DNA of 64,000 nucleotides from Hyphomicrobiales bacterium (GCA_900472785.1 UCJH01000040.1:1-64000), one strand, 5' to 3'; shown: positions 18,226 to 26,865, numbered from the stretch's first letter. Numbers and translations: made by a program. Notes: generated by a model not told the origin, from the letters alone.

Positions 18226-18249
18226 TTTCTTTCGAGGGCGTGGTTTACG

Positions 18250-18390
18250 CCCCTCTGTCACTTCGTGACATCTCCCCCACAAAGGGGGAGATTGTTCTTT
18301 TCCCTCATCGCCCACTGTAAGGGACGCATGAGTATTTCGGCTGATCTCCCCCCTTGTGGGGGAGATGTCGGCGTCGCCGACAGAGGGGGG
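18250..18390. repeat. MITE-like element with about 45-bp terminal inverted repeats
   Basis: The left arm 18250-18292 starts CCCCTCTGTC and includes GACATCTCCCCCACAA. The right arm 18344-18390 reads the same in reverse complement (GGGGGAGATGTC, ending GACAGAGGGGGG). Each arm is itself a pair of smaller hairpins (TGTC...GACA and ATCTCCCCC...GGGGGAGAT). About 50 bases lie between the arms and there is no coding capacity. It sits between the isomerase and dehydrogenase genes. Smaller relatives of the arm core occur at 778-798, 27860-27882 and 57296-57320. Confidence 0.8.
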
Positions 18391-18434
18391 TAAAACTCTC
18401 CGCAAACACAAAACGCAATTGAGGAGACACTCTC

Positions 18435-19619
18435 ATGGCAATCGAAGGAAGCTCTTCGGAAACCCGCGAAAGACGCATTCGCCTCGGCATGGTCGGCGGC
18501 GGCTCCGGCGCGTTCATCGGCGCGGTGCATCGCATGGCCGCCCGTCTTGACGATCATTTCGAACTGGTGGCCGGCGCGCTGTCGTCGACGCCGGAAAAGG
18601 CGTCTGCTTCCGGCCGCGAACTCGGGCTCGATCCATCGCGCAGCTATTCCGATTTCAAGGAAATGGCGATCCGCGAAGCCAAGCTGAAGAACGGCATCGA
18701 AGCCGTGGCGATCGTCACGCCGAACCATGTGCATTACGAGGCGGCCAAGGAGTTTCTGAAACGCGGCATCCATGTCATCTGCGACAAGCCGCTGACCTCG
18801 ACGCTTGCCGATGCGAAGAAGCTGAAGAAGCTGGCCGACGAAAGCGACGCGCTGTTCGTGCTGACCCACAACTACACCGGCTATCCGATGGTTCGCCACG
18901 CCCGCGAGATGATCGCCAATGGCGATATCGGCGCCGTGCGTCTCGTCCAGATGGAATATCCGCAGGATTGGCTGACCGAGAATATCGAGCAATCCGGCCA
19001 GAAGCAGGCCGCCTGGCGCACCGACCCGACCAAATCGGGTGCTGGCGGCTCCACCGGCGATATCGGCACCCATGCCTACAATCTCGGCGCCTTCGTCTCC
19101 GGTCTTGAACTCGAGGAGCTGGCCGCCGATCTCGACAGTTTCGTCGAAGGCCGCGCGCTCGATGACAACGCCCATGTCATGATGCGCTTCAAGGCCAAGG
19201 ACGGTCAGCGGGCCAAGGGCATGCTGTGGTGCAGCCAGGTTGCCCCCGGCCACGAGAACGGCCTGATGGTCCGCGTCTACGGCACCAAGGGTGGCCTCGA
19301 ATGGACGCAGAAGGATCCGAACTACCTCTGGTACACGCCGTTCGGCGAGCCGAAGCGCCTGATCACCCGCGCCGGTGCGGGCTCCGGCCCTGCTGCTGCG
19401 CGTGTCTCCCGCATTCCTTCCGGCCACCCGGAAGGCTATCTCGAAGGCTTCGCCAACATCTACACCGAAGCCGCGCGCGCGATCTTTGCCAAGCGGAAAG
19501 GTGAGGCCGTCGATCCTGACGTCGTCTATCCGACCATCGATGACGGCATGAAGGGCATGGTGTTCGTCGATGCCTGCGTGCAGTCGTCGAAGCGCAATGG
19601 CGCCTGGGTGAAGGTTTAG
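18435..19619 (+). CDS. Gfo/Idh/MocA-family sugar dehydrogenase
   Basis: A 394-residue NAD(P)-dependent oxidoreductase. The N-terminal Rossmann fold carries GMVGGGSGAFIG at residues 18-29, followed by VAIVTPNHVHYEAA near 93 and the family signature with catalytic lysine, CDKPLTS near 116. The C-terminal alpha/beta domain has the catalytic-histidine region GDIGTHAYNLGAFVSG near 208. Members oxidise sugars, inositols or glycosides. RBS GAGGAGA precedes the ATG. It is downstream of the TIM-barrel isomerase, from which it is separated only by a MITE-like repeat, so the two were probably one operon into which the repeat inserted. It likely performs the oxidation step on the sugar taken up by the neighbouring importer. 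Confidence 0.9.
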   Translation: MAIEGSSSETRERRIRLGMVGGGSGAFIGAVHRMAARLDDHFELVAGALSSTPEKASASGRELGLDPSRSYSDFKEMAIREAKLKNGIEAVAIVTPNHVHYEAAKEFLKRGIHVICDKPLTSTLADAKKLKKLADESDALFVLTHNYTGYPMVRHAREMIANGDIGAVRLVQMEYPQDWLTENIEQSGQKQAAWRTDPTKSGAGGSTGDIGTHAYNLGAFVSGLELEELAADLDSFVEGRALDDNAHVMMRFKAKDGQRAKGMLWCSQVAPGHENGLMVRVYGTKGGLEWTQKDPNYLWYTPFGEPKRLITRAGAGSGPAAARVSRIPSGHPEGYLEGFANIYTEAARAIFAKRKGEAVDPDVVYPTIDDGMKGMVFVDACVQSSKRNGAWVKV

Positions 19620-19703
19620 TCTGCCCGGCTGTCTTTATCTGGTTCGCGCTTGCTGCTATGCTAACTGTTATTGATACCTGTCGGTGGGTAGAAAGGAAAT
19701 GAC

Positions 19704-19967
19704 ATGGCGAGCAGCGCGAACCTTGGGCAGCATCTGGAAGACTATGTGACCGATCTGGTGAAGAACGGGCGCTACAATTCTCGCAGTGAAGTGCTGCGAG
19801 AAGGTGTCCGGATGATCGAGGATCGCGAGAAGAGGCTGGCCGCACTCGACCTTTCGATCGCTCGTGGGCTTGCGGATGTGGAGGCTGGCCGAATTAAGCC
19901 TGCAAAGGATGTGCTCACACGTCTCGTCGCCAAATATGAAGGTGGGGCGAAAGACGGCAATTCGTGA
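19704..19967 (+). CDS. parD: ParD-family antitoxin
   Basis: An 87-residue ribbon-helix-helix protein. The N-terminal half ANLGQHLEDYVTDLVKNGRYNSRSEVLREGVR matches the ParD/CopG-type DNA-binding domain, with the basic GRYNSRSEV turn between helices; the C-terminal tail would wrap and block the toxin. RBS AAAGGA is seven bases before the ATG. It overlaps the toxin gene by four bases (GTGA). As in other ParDE pairs it should autoregulate the operon together with the toxin. It is the upstream gene of a complete type II toxin-antitoxin pair inserted between a dehydrogenase and a beta-glucosidase. Confidence 0.92.
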   Translation: MASSANLGQHLEDYVTDLVKNGRYNSRSEVLREGVRMIEDREKRLAALDLSIARGLADVEAGRIKPAKDVLTRLVAKYEGGAKDGNS

Positions 19968-20263
19968 TCGTTGTTTTTACCGACGCAGCCGAAGCGGACA
20001 TCGAACATATTGCGGATTACATTTCCGACGATAACCCGGTGCGCGCGGTAACCTTTGTTCGGGAATTGATCGATCGCTGTGAGCGACTGGCTCAATCGCC
20101 CCATGCCTTTCCGCTCGTGCCGCGTTATGCGCATGTTGGCGTTAGAAGGCGGCCCTATCGAGGCTATCTGATCTTTTATACCGTTGGTGATGACAGGGTG
20201 GAAATCCTGCATGTTCTTAACGGGGTTCGGGATTACGAAGCCATTCTTTTTCCTGAAACATGA
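19964..20263 (+). CDS. parE: ParE/RelE-family toxin, GTG start
   Basis: A 99-residue toxin of the ParE/RelE superfamily; characterised ParE toxins poison DNA gyrase. Characteristic stretches are ADIEHIADYISDDNPVRAVTFVRELIDRC at the N terminus, the basic VRRRPYRGYLIFY strand near residue 60 and the C-terminal VEILHVLNGVRDYEAI. The GTG start overlaps the antitoxin stop codon (GTGA), giving translational coupling. All family core segments are intact, so the toxin is probably functional. Whether the target is gyrase or mRNA cannot be told from the sequence. Confidence 0.92.
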   Translation: MIVVFTDAAEADIEHIADYISDDNPVRAVTFVRELIDRCERLAQSPHAFPLVPRYAHVGVRRRPYRGYLIFYTVGDDRVEILHVLNGVRDYEAILFPET

Positions 20264-20338
20264 ATTTCTCATCTTGCTGCTGCCTTGAGCCTTCGCGTTT
20301 ACCAACCGCAAGGTTGACCTTTTCGCAAACCATCTTAT

Positions 20339-20350
20339 TGCAACGTTGCA
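20339..20350. promoter_or_regulatory. LacI/GalR-type palindrome upstream of the beta-glucosidase
   Basis: TGCAACGTTGCA is a perfect 12-bp palindrome with a central CG, as in LacI-family operators. It lies 26 bases before the beta-glucosidase start codon. No LacI gene adjoins; the three LacI-family genes in the window are at 7476, 12043 and 39345. Confidence 0.55.
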
Positions 20351-20376
20351 GTTGACGCTGTTTATCCGGAGCTTCC

Positions 20377-21750
20377 ATGATCGACCCCAAGACCCTTGCC
20401 GCCCGCTTCCCCGGCGACTTCGTTTTCGGCGTTGCGACCGCCGCGTTCCAGATCGAGGGTGCGACAAAAACCGATGGCCGCAAGCCCTCCATTTGGGATG
20501 CCTTCTCCAACATGCCGGGTCGGGTGCATAATCGCGACAATGGCGACATGGCCTGCGATCATTACAACCGGCTGGACGAAGACCTTGACCTGATCAAGAG
20601 CCTCGGTGTCGAGGCCTACCGTTTCTCAATCGCCTGGCCGCGGATCATTCCGGACGGCACGGGGCCGGTCAACGAGAAGGGGCTGGATTTCTACGAGCGC
20701 CTCGTCGATGGCCTGAAGGCACGCGGTATCAAGGCTTTCGCCACGCTCTACCATTGGGACCTGCCGCTGGCGCTGATGGGCGATGGCGGCTGGACGGCGC
20801 GCACCACGGCCTATGTCTACCAACGCTATGCCAAGACCGTCATCCAGCGCCTCGGCGACCGGCTCGATGCGGTGGCGACCTTCAACGAGCCCTGGTGCTC
20901 CGTCTGGCTCAGCCATCTCTACGGCGTCCATGCGCCGGGCGAACGCAACATGGACGCTGCCCTTCATGCGCTGCATTTCACCAATCTCGCCCATGGGCTG
21001 GGCGTGTCGGCGATCAGGGCGGAGCGACCGGCCCTGCCTGTTGGCCTCGTGTTCAATCCCATGCACGTCTACGCCGGCAGCGAGAGCGCCGAGGACAAGG
21101 CGGCAGCCGATCGCGCCTTCGATTTCCACAACGGCGCCTTCTTCGGGCCGGTGTTCAAGGGTGAATACCCTGAAAGTTTCCTGAGCGCGCTCGGCCACCG
21201 CATGCCGGCCATCGAGCCGGGCGACATGGAAACCATCGGCCAGACGCTCGACTGGTGGGGACTGAACTACTACACGCCGATGCGCGTCAGCCACGATCCG
21301 GCACCCGGTGCCGAGTACCCGGCCACGATCGGCGCCAGTTTCGTCAGCGACGTCAAGACCGATATCGGCTGGGAGGTGTTTCCGCAGGCGCTGTGCGATG
21401 TCGTGCGCAAGCTCAACACGGAATACACGTTGCCGGATTGCTACATCACCGAGAACGGCGCCTGCTACAACACGGATGTCGAGAACGGCGTCGTCGATGA
21501 CCAGGCGCGCCTCGACTATATCTCCGATCATCTGGCCGTGACCGCCGACCTCATTGCGCAGGGCTATCCGATGAAAGGCTATTTCGCCTGGAGCCTGATG
21601 GACAATTTCGAGTGGGCGAAGGGATACCGCATGCGCTTCGGCATCGTTCACGTAAACTACGATACCCAGGTCCGCACCATCAAGAAGAGCGGTCATTGGT
21701 ACCAGGAACTGGCCGGGCAATTCCCGAAGGGAAATCACAAGGCGGGCTGA
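20377..21750 (+). CDS. Beta-glucosidase, glycoside hydrolase family 1
   Basis: A retaining glycosidase that splits beta-glucosides such as cellobiose or plant aryl-glucosides. The 457-residue length is typical of bacterial GH1. The family N-terminal signature FVFGVATAAFQIEGA is at about residue 15, the acid/base glutamate is in TFNEPW near 167, the nucleophile glutamate in YITENGA near 356, and the substrate-binding WSLMDNFEWAKGY near 406. It has no signal peptide and so acts in the cytoplasm on imported glucosides. ATG at 20377 follows a GGAG site. A LacI-type palindrome in the promoter region suggests sugar-dependent repression. Proximity to the dehydrogenase-epimerase locus suggests glucoside use but does not prove a common pathway. 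Confidence 0.95.
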   Translation: MIDPKTLAARFPGDFVFGVATAAFQIEGATKTDGRKPSIWDAFSNMPGRVHNRDNGDMACDHYNRLDEDLDLIKSLGVEAYRFSIAWPRIIPDGTGPVNEKGLDFYERLVDGLKARGIKAFATLYHWDLPLALMGDGGWTARTTAYVYQRYAKTVIQRLGDRLDAVATFNEPWCSVWLSHLYGVHAPGERNMDAALHALHFTNLAHGLGVSAIRAERPALPVGLVFNPMHVYAGSESAEDKAAADRAFDFHNGAFFGPVFKGEYPESFLSALGHRMPAIEPGDMETIGQTLDWWGLNYYTPMRVSHDPAPGAEYPATIGASFVSDVKTDIGWEVFPQALCDVVRKLNTEYTLPDCYITENGACYNTDVENGVVDDQARLDYISDHLAVTADLIAQGYPMKGYFAWSLMDNFEWAKGYRMRFGIVHVNYDTQVRTIKKSGHWYQELAGQFPKGNHKAG

Positions 21751-21809
21751 CAGGAGCCGCGGGACCTGCATGATCTCCTTCCGAAACCGATTCTGACAGG
21801 ACATCCTGC

Positions 21810-22376
21810 ATGCCCCATCCTGCTTCCGGCCTTTTCCTCTATGCGCTCTGCGGGAGCCTCCGGAAAAACTCGTCCAACCACGCGTTGCTCGAAGCGATCG
21901 GCGCCGAGGCAGGAAACGGGACGAGCGTCGAGATCTGCACCTTGATCGGCGACCTGCCGATCTTCGATCCGGATCGGGAAGGCGATGCCACGCCCGCCGC
22001 AGTTCTCGAATTCGCGGAAAAGATCCGTCGTGCCGACGGCCTGATCATTTCTGCGCCCGAATATGCCCATGGCATCCCGGGCGGCCTCAAGAATGCGCTC
22101 GACTGGCTGGTCTCGCGCGACGAAATCCCGCACAAGCCGGTCATGCTCGTCCATGCCTCCCATCGCGGCGACCATGCGCTGGAAGCGTTGACGGAGGTTT
22201 TGAAAACGATCTCCGTCACGCTGGTCGATGCCGCGTTCTTCCGGATCAACCTGCTCGGCAAGACGCCTGAGCAGCGGCGAGAGATTCTTGCAGACCCTGA
22301 AACCCGCGATAGGATGCGGACACATCTGCAAGCTTTCGTCACGGCCACCGAACTGCGCGGAAAGCTTGAGGTTTGA
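21810..22376 (+). CDS. NADPH-dependent FMN reductase-like flavoprotein
   Basis: A 188-residue flavodoxin-fold protein. The FMN phosphate loop appears as CGSLRKNSSNHALLEA at residues 14-29, followed by the family stretch ISAPEYAHGIPGGLKNALDWL near 79 (compare PEYN.S.PG.LKNAIDW of chromate/azo/FMN reductases). It reduces FMN or quinone-like acceptors with NAD(P)H; the physiological acceptor is unknown. It is the first gene of a tightly spaced set with a GFA-family protein and the two aconitase X subunits; the intergenic distance to the next gene is 17 bases. Confidence 0.87.
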   Translation: MPHPASGLFLYALCGSLRKNSSNHALLEAIGAEAGNGTSVEICTLIGDLPIFDPDREGDATPAAVLEFAEKIRRADGLIISAPEYAHGIPGGLKNALDWLVSRDEIPHKPVMLVHASHRGDHALEALTEVLKTISVTLVDAAFFRINLLGKTPEQRREILADPETRDRMRTHLQAFVTATELRGKLEV

Positions 22377-22393
22377 CGCTGAGGAGCAAAAGC

Positions 22394-22804
22394 ATGAAGG
22401 GTGGATGTCTTTGCGGCGCGGTGCGATACGAAGCGTCCGTGGAGCCGAAATTTTCGGGCTTCTGTCATTGCCGCGATTGCCAGCGCGCCACCGGCACGGG
22501 GCATTGCTGTTATATGATCTTCAGTCGGGGCGAGGTCGTCTTTACCGGAGGTCTGAGGGCCTTCAGCATGACGGGCGGCAGCGGCATGGAGACGGTGCGT
22601 TACGCCTGCGAAATCTGCAGCAGCCAGATCTTCGGGTCCGGTCCGCCGGAGGACGATCGCTGGACGGTCTATGCCGGGACCCTCGATGAACCGTCGTTTT
22701 TCAAGCCGGATACCGCAGTCATGATCCGTTGCCGGTCGGACTGGGATCACGTCATCGGCGATTTCGCAAAGTTTGACGGGATGCCCGGTGAAAAGGGCGA
22801 TTGA
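22394..22804 (+). CDS. GFA/CENP-V-family zinc protein
   Basis: A 136-residue GFA-fold protein. Zinc ligands are in [13 protein letters not shown] at the N terminus, [12 protein letters not shown] near residue 23 and [10 protein letters not shown] near 70. The ATG at 22394 has GAGGAG at seven bases spacing and is preferred over a TTG at 22373 that overlaps the previous stop. It is the second gene of a likely operon with an FMN reductase-like gene upstream and aconitase X genes downstream. Despite the family name no formaldehyde activity can be inferred. It differs clearly from the paralog at 11608, which has a different spacing of its last cysteines. Confidence 0.82.
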   Translation: MKGGCLCGAVRYEASVEPKFSGFCHCRDCQRATGTGHCCYMIFSRGEVVFTGGLRAFSMTGGSGMETVRYACEICSSQIFGSGPPEDDRWTVYAGTLDEPSFFKPDTAVMIRCRSDWDHVIGDFAKFDGMPGEKGD

Positions 22805-22836
22805 CACCTGCGGAGAGGGCGGCCTACTCCAGTTTC

Positions 22837-24081
22837 ATGGCGCTTGATCTTTCTTCGTTCGACACTGACATGCTCGCCGGCACCCATGGCGAGGCGGCGG
22901 CTTTCTGCATGCGCCTGCTGACGCGGTTTGCCGAAGCCGTCGGGGCAAAGGAGTTCATCGATATCGAGGCCGCGCATATCGACGGCTGTCTTTATCTGGG
23001 CCAGGTCAGCCTCGATTTCGTCGAACATCTGGTCCGCCACAAAGGCCGGGTCCGGGTGCCGACGACGCTCAATGTCGGCTCGGTCGATCTCATTCATCCG
23101 GAACTGTTCATCGGTGCGCCGGAAATCGGCACCGGTGGTGCGCGGTTGATGAAGGCGCATGAAGAACTGGGCTGTTTATCGACCTTCACCTGCGCGCCCT
23201 ATCAGACGATGTTCAGGCCGCGTTTCGGGGCGCAGATCGCCTGGGCGGAATCGAATGCCATCGTCTTTGCCAATTCGGTAATCGGCGCGCGGACCAACCG
23301 CTACGGCGATTTCATCGACCTCTGTTGCGCCATGACCGGCCGGGCGCCGCTTTATGGCCTGCATCTTGCGGAAAATCGCCGGGCGCAGGTGCTTGTCGAG
23401 ATCGAGAGCCTGCCGGAGGAATGGGAGGACGCCGGTCCCTCTTGCGTTGCCGTCGGCCACACGATCGGCAAACGATGCGGCAGCCTTGTTCCAGCGATCG
23501 TTGGCTTGCCCCAGAATACGCAGGAAGATGACCTGAAGGCACTCGGCGCCGTTGCCGCGTCTTCAGGGGCGGTGGCGCTGTTCCATGCGGTCGGGCTGAC
23601 ACCGGAGGCGCCGACCATTGATGCCGCCTTCCAGGGGGAACCCGCGGTCGAGACCATCCGGCTGACGGCCGATGATCTGCGACGCACCGTGCGAAACCTG
23701 TCGACGGTGCCGGACGGAACGCCGCTGACAGGCGTCAGCTTCGGAACGCCGCATTTTTCCTTGACCGAATTTACCCGCCTGATGCCGCTGATGACGGGAG
23801 AAAAGCCCGTGGTCGATATCTACATCAACACCAATCGCGGCGTCCTCGAGCAACTGGCCGTCCGCGGCTGGGATCGAATTCTTGACGCTGCCGGCGTCAC
23901 GCTCGTCATCGACACCTGCACCTATCTGACGGCGATCATGCGCGACATGAGCGGGGCGATCATGACCAATTCCGGCAAGATGGCCTATTACGCGCCCGGC
24001 AATATCGGCGTCGATATCGCCTTCGGGTCGCTCGCCGACTGCATGGCCTCGGCGCGGGCGGGAAGGGTGGTGCGGTTGTGA
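22837..24081 (+). CDS. Aconitase X large (catalytic) subunit, hydroxyproline dehydratase type
   Basis: Large subunit of an AcnX enzyme. Bacterial split AcnX enzymes dehydrate cis-3-hydroxy-L-proline, while archaeal ones act in the mevalonate pathway. About 414 residues. Family marks are the N-terminal [29 protein letters not shown] near residue 101, TCAPYQ near 119, the strongly conserved [20 protein letters not shown] near 136 and the later cysteine-containing VIDTCTYL, consistent with Fe-S or metal binding. Start choice: ATG at 22837 gives the usual N-terminal length but has no nearby Shine-Dalgarno; a TTG at 22801 overlapping the previous stop (TTGA) has AAGG before it and would add 12 residues. 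Overlaps the small subunit by four bases. Confidence 0.88.
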   Translation: MALDLSSFDTDMLAGTHGEAAAFCMRLLTRFAEAVGAKEFIDIEAAHIDGCLYLGQVSLDFVEHLVRHKGRVRVPTTLNVGSVDLIHPELFIGAPEIGTGGARLMKAHEELGCLSTFTCAPYQTMFRPRFGAQIAWAESNAIVFANSVIGARTNRYGDFIDLCCAMTGRAPLYGLHLAENRRAQVLVEIESLPEEWEDAGPSCVAVGHTIGKRCGSLVPAIVGLPQNTQEDDLKALGAVAASSGAVALFHAVGLTPEAPTIDAAFQGEPAVETIRLTADDLRRTVRNLSTVPDGTPLTGVSFGTPHFSLTEFTRLMPLMTGEKPVVDIYINTNRGVLEQLAVRGWDRILDAAGVTLVIDTCTYLTAIMRDMSGAIMTNSGKMAYYAPGNIGVDIAFGSLADCMASARAGRVVRL

Positions 24082-24512
24082 ACGAAGTCGTGCGCGTGTT
24101 CCCGGCGACGCTGCTTGCCCAGGGCGACGCCGAAGCGCCGGTCTTCCTGCTCCTAGAGCCCTTGAGCTTCTGGGGTGGGCTGGATTCCGCAACGGGGCGG
24201 ATCATCGACCGCTGGCATCCGCAGAAGGATGAGATCATCACGGGCAGGATTTTGCTGATGAAGGCGGGCAGGGGGTCGAGTTCCGGCAGTTCGGTTCTCG
24301 CCGAGGCCATCCGTCTCGGCAAGGGGCCAGCCGGTATCGTGCTGCTCAGCCGCGACGCGATCGTCACCGTCGGCGCCATGGTCGCGGCGGAGCTTTACGG
24401 CATTGCCTGCCCCGTGGTGATGGCGCGGGAAGAGGACTGGGCGGAGATTGCCGCTGCACAGCGTCTGGCGCTTCAAGCGACGGACGACAAACCCCTTATC
24501 GCGCTTTCATAG
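24078..24512 (+). CDS. Aconitase X small (swivel) subunit, GTG start
   Basis: A 144-residue DUF126-type swivelling domain, fused to the large domain in some organisms and split here. The hallmark is [20 protein letters not shown] near residue 29 followed by [19 protein letters not shown] near 62; the serine-rich GRGSSSGS loop is the substrate-binding part. The GTG start overlaps the large-subunit stop codon (GTGA), so the subunits are translationally coupled. With the upstream gene it forms one enzyme, probably cis-3-hydroxy-L-proline dehydratase by comparison with characterised Agrobacterium-type enzymes. None of the usual later steps (pyrroline-2-carboxylate reductase, proline racemase) are adjacent. 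Confidence 0.9.
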   Translation: MNEVVRVFPATLLAQGDAEAPVFLLLEPLSFWGGLDSATGRIIDRWHPQKDEIITGRILLMKAGRGSSSGSSVLAEAIRLGKGPAGIVLLSRDAIVTVGAMVAAELYGIACPVVMAREEDWAEIAAAQRLALQATDDKPLIALS

Positions 24513-24526
24513 CCGAAAGCGAACGT

Positions 24527-25474
24527 TCAGCTTCCCAGATGCTTGAGGCCGCGCTTGCGGGCGATCTCGATCTGCTGCTGCCTCTGCCGGTAGCGCTGGC
24601 GGTCGTCTTCGGTCCGGGTCTCATGGCAATGGATGCAGGCGACGCCGGGCTCGTGATGGGGCGATGTCAGGTCTTCGAGCGTCAGCGGCTGGCGGCAGGC
24701 ATGGCACAGCGTGTGTTCGCCCTCGGCAAGACCGTGGGTCACGGAAACCCGGTCGTCGAAGACGAAGCAGGCGCCGTCCCAAAGGCTGTCCTCTTCCGGC
24801 ATGTCTTCGAGGTATTTCAGGATGCCGCCCTTGAGGTGATAGACCTCGTCAAAACCCTGTTCCTTCATAAAGGCCGTCGCCTTTTCGCAACGAATGCCGC
24901 CGGTGCAGTACATGGCGATCTTCGGCTTGTCGTGCAAACCGGGATTGTTGCGCACCCAGTCCGGAAAATCGCGAAAGCTCTTGGTCTTCGGATCGACGGC
25001 CCCGCGAAACGTGCCGATCGCCGTTTCGTAGTCGTTGCGGGTATCGATGACGATCGTATCCGGATCGGAAATCAGCGCGTTCCAGTCTTTCGGCGCGACA
25101 TAGGTGCCGACGATCCGCTTGGGGTCGATATCCTCGACACCCATGGTGACGATCTCTTTTTTCAGCCGCACCTTCATGCGCAGAAAGGGCATGGCGGAGG
25201 CACGGCTCTCCTTGTGTTCCAGGCTGGTGAATTCCGGCTGGGCACGGAGATAGGACAGAACGGCGTGAATCCCCGCATCCGTGCCGGCGATCGTGCCGTT
25301 GATGCCTTCATGGGCGATCAGCAGCGTGCCCTTGACGCCCTCGGCATCGCACAGCGCCTGCAGCGGCGCGCGAAAATCCGCGTAGCGCGCGAAGGAAGCG
25401 AAATGATAGAGCGCCGCCACGAGGAACTGACCCTCGGTCTGCGGGCGCGGAATGGAAAGAATGTTGTCGGTCAT
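24527..25474 (-). CDS. trhO: tRNA uridine(34) hydroxylase, rhodanese family (TrhO/YceA)
   Basis: Hydroxylates uridine-34 of tRNA in the cytoplasm, the first step of cmo5U/mo5U formation. The 315-residue protein has the acylphosphatase-like N-terminal domain ([17 protein letters not shown] onwards), [14 protein letters not shown] near residue 48, and the rhodanese domain with the catalytic cysteine in [12 protein letters not shown] near 183. A C-terminal zinc-finger-like segment has the pairs CHAC and CIHC near 250 and 278. ATG at 25474 is used; the in-frame ATG at 25510 adds unconserved residues. It converges on the aconitase X small subunit with 14 bases between the stops, and is followed upstream by a CYTH gene on the same strand. 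Confidence 0.93.
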   Translation of the reverse strand: MTDNILSIPRPQTEGQFLVAALYHFASFARYADFRAPLQALCDAEGVKGTLLIAHEGINGTIAGTDAGIHAVLSYLRAQPEFTSLEHKESRASAMPFLRMKVRLKKEIVTMGVEDIDPKRIVGTYVAPKDWNALISDPDTIVIDTRNDYETAIGTFRGAVDPKTKSFRDFPDWVRNNPGLHDKPKIAMYCTGGIRCEKATAFMKEQGFDEVYHLKGGILKYLEDMPEEDSLWDGACFVFDDRVSVTHGLAEGEHTLCHACRQPLTLEDLTSPHHEPGVACIHCHETRTEDDRQRYRQRQQQIEIARKRGLKHLGS

Positions 25475-25537
25475 GCGGCGTGAAATACCCCGTTCCGGCC
25501 GCAGGTGCAATTCCCCAGCTTTGATGCCACGCCCGTT

Positions 25538-26005
25538 CTATTCCGGCGGGTGGCCCGCGAGCGCGAGATAGTGGTTCGAGTAGCGCCGTTCGCCGCTGAC
25601 CTCCTTGCCGAGCCAGTCGGGCAGGTCGGGCCTGTCGTCTTCGCTCTTCATCTCCACCTCGGCGATCACCAGCCCCAGAAGTGCGCCGTCGTAGACATCG
25701 ACCTCCCACACGAAGCCGGCATGCGGCACGCGGTAGCGGACCTTCTCGATGACGATGCCGACGGCAAGATCGATCAGGTCCCGCGCGTCCGAAAGCGGGA
25801 TGTCGTATTCGAATTCGTCGCGCACCAATGCGCTCTTGCCGACCTTGACGGTCATTCGGGCCGTGGTTTCGTCGCTGATGCGCACCCGCACCGAACGATC
25901 CTCCATGGTGACGATATAGGCTTGCCGGAGGACGCTGCCCTTGTCGGCGCCGTCCCGCCATCCGTCATGCGACACCAGGAACTTGCGTTCGATCTCTTTC
26001 GCCAT
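25538..26005 (-). CDS. CYTH domain protein (triphosphate tunnel metalloenzyme)
   Basis: A 155-residue single-domain CYTH protein. The N-terminal EIERKF motif (ExExK) is at residues 4-9, and the later acidic and basic tunnel residues are present in VRVRIS near 45, FEYDIP near 70 and WEVDVYDG near 103. Members hydrolyse inorganic triphosphate or nucleoside triphosphates using Mg or Mn. Start at ATG 26005, immediately before AKEIERKF; an upstream frame to 26158 is not conserved. It precedes trhO on the same strand by 63 bases, perhaps cotranscribed. No CHAD domain is attached. Confidence 0.88.
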   Translation of the reverse strand: MAKEIERKFLVSHDGWRDGADKGSVLRQAYIVTMEDRSVRVRISDETTARMTVKVGKSALVRDEFEYDIPLSDARDLIDLAVGIVIEKVRYRVPHAGFVWEVDVYDGALLGLVIAEVEMKSEDDRPDLPDWLGKEVSGERRYSNHYLALAGHPPE

Positions 26006-26202
26006 TGCCTCTCCCGATCGGAAAATCCGCCGCCGCCTGCCGGCGATCCCGCTTGGCAACGCGCCTTCGCGGTCCATTGTCAATGCGCTGTCGCCATGTT
26101 GGTATAAACGTCTGTCATCTGTAAAGCCGGGTTTTGTCTCGACAAAGACGATCGGCAAGAGTATTCGGGTCCAACATTCAATCGGTTTAAAGGCGTTTCG
26201 GC

Positions 26203-26841
26203 ATGAGCGAAAAAAACGACAAGCTCCTTTCCATCCTGAAGCTGCAGCCGGTCGTACCGGTTCTCGTGATCGACGATCTGGCGTCTGCCGTGCCCCTGGC
26301 GCGCGCGCTTGTCGCCGGTGGCCTGAAGGCGATCGAGATCACCCTGCGCACGACGGCGGCGCTCGAAGCCATCCGCGCGGTTGCCAATGAGGTCGAAGGC
26401 GCCGTCACCGGTGCCGGCACCATTCTCAATGCCGCACAGTACGAGGCGGCCGTCGAGGCCGGCTCGCAGTTCATCGTCAGCCCCGGCACGACGCAGGAAC
26501 TGATCGATGCCGCCGCCGATTCCGAAATCCCGCTCCTGCCGGGTGCGGCAACCGCCAGCGAAGTCATGGGTCTGCGCGAAGAGGGCTTCACCATGATGAA
26601 GTTCTTCCCGGCCGAACAGGCGGGCGGTGCCGCCTATCTGAAGTCGCTGTCTTCGCCGCTTGCCGGCACGTTCTTCTGCCCGACGGGTGGCATTTCGCTG
26701 TCCAATGCCCGCGACTACCTGTCGCTGCCGAACGTCGTCTGCGTCGGCGGATCCTGGGTCGCGCCGAAGGATCTGGTCGCCAAGGGCGACTGGGCCGGCA
26801 TCACCAGGCTTGCTTCCGAGGCGTTTGCCCTGCGCGGCTGA
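26203..26841 (+). CDS. eda: 2-dehydro-3-deoxy-phosphogluconate (KDPG) aldolase
   Basis: Cleaves KDPG into pyruvate and glyceraldehyde 3-phosphate, the last step of the Entner-Doudoroff pathway, the main glucose route of rhizobia. The 212-residue protein has VPVLVIDD at the N terminus, the catalytic glutamate in IEITLRT near residue 46, GAGTILN near 70, the Schiff-base lysine in [12 protein letters not shown] near 130 and the phosphate-binding CPTGGIS near 157. ATG at 26203 follows AAAGGCG. It is followed by a strong terminator, so it is probably monocistronic; edd and zwf are not in this window. Confidence 0.95.
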   Translation: MSEKNDKLLSILKLQPVVPVLVIDDLASAVPLARALVAGGLKAIEITLRTTAALEAIRAVANEVEGAVTGAGTILNAAQYEAAVEAGSQFIVSPGTTQELIDAAADSEIPLLPGAATASEVMGLREEGFTMMKFFPAEQAGGAAYLKSLSSPLAGTFFCPTGGISLSNARDYLSLPNVVCVGGSWVAPKDLVAKGDWAGITRLASEAFALRG

Positions 26842-26865
26842 TCGCGTCATTGCCTTTTGAATCTT

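Noticed and set aside
22801-22836. TTG start for the aconitase X large subunit overlapping the GFA stop
   Set aside because: Not excluded, since AAGG precedes it, but the ATG at 22837 gives the N-terminal length usual for the family; listed as the alternative.
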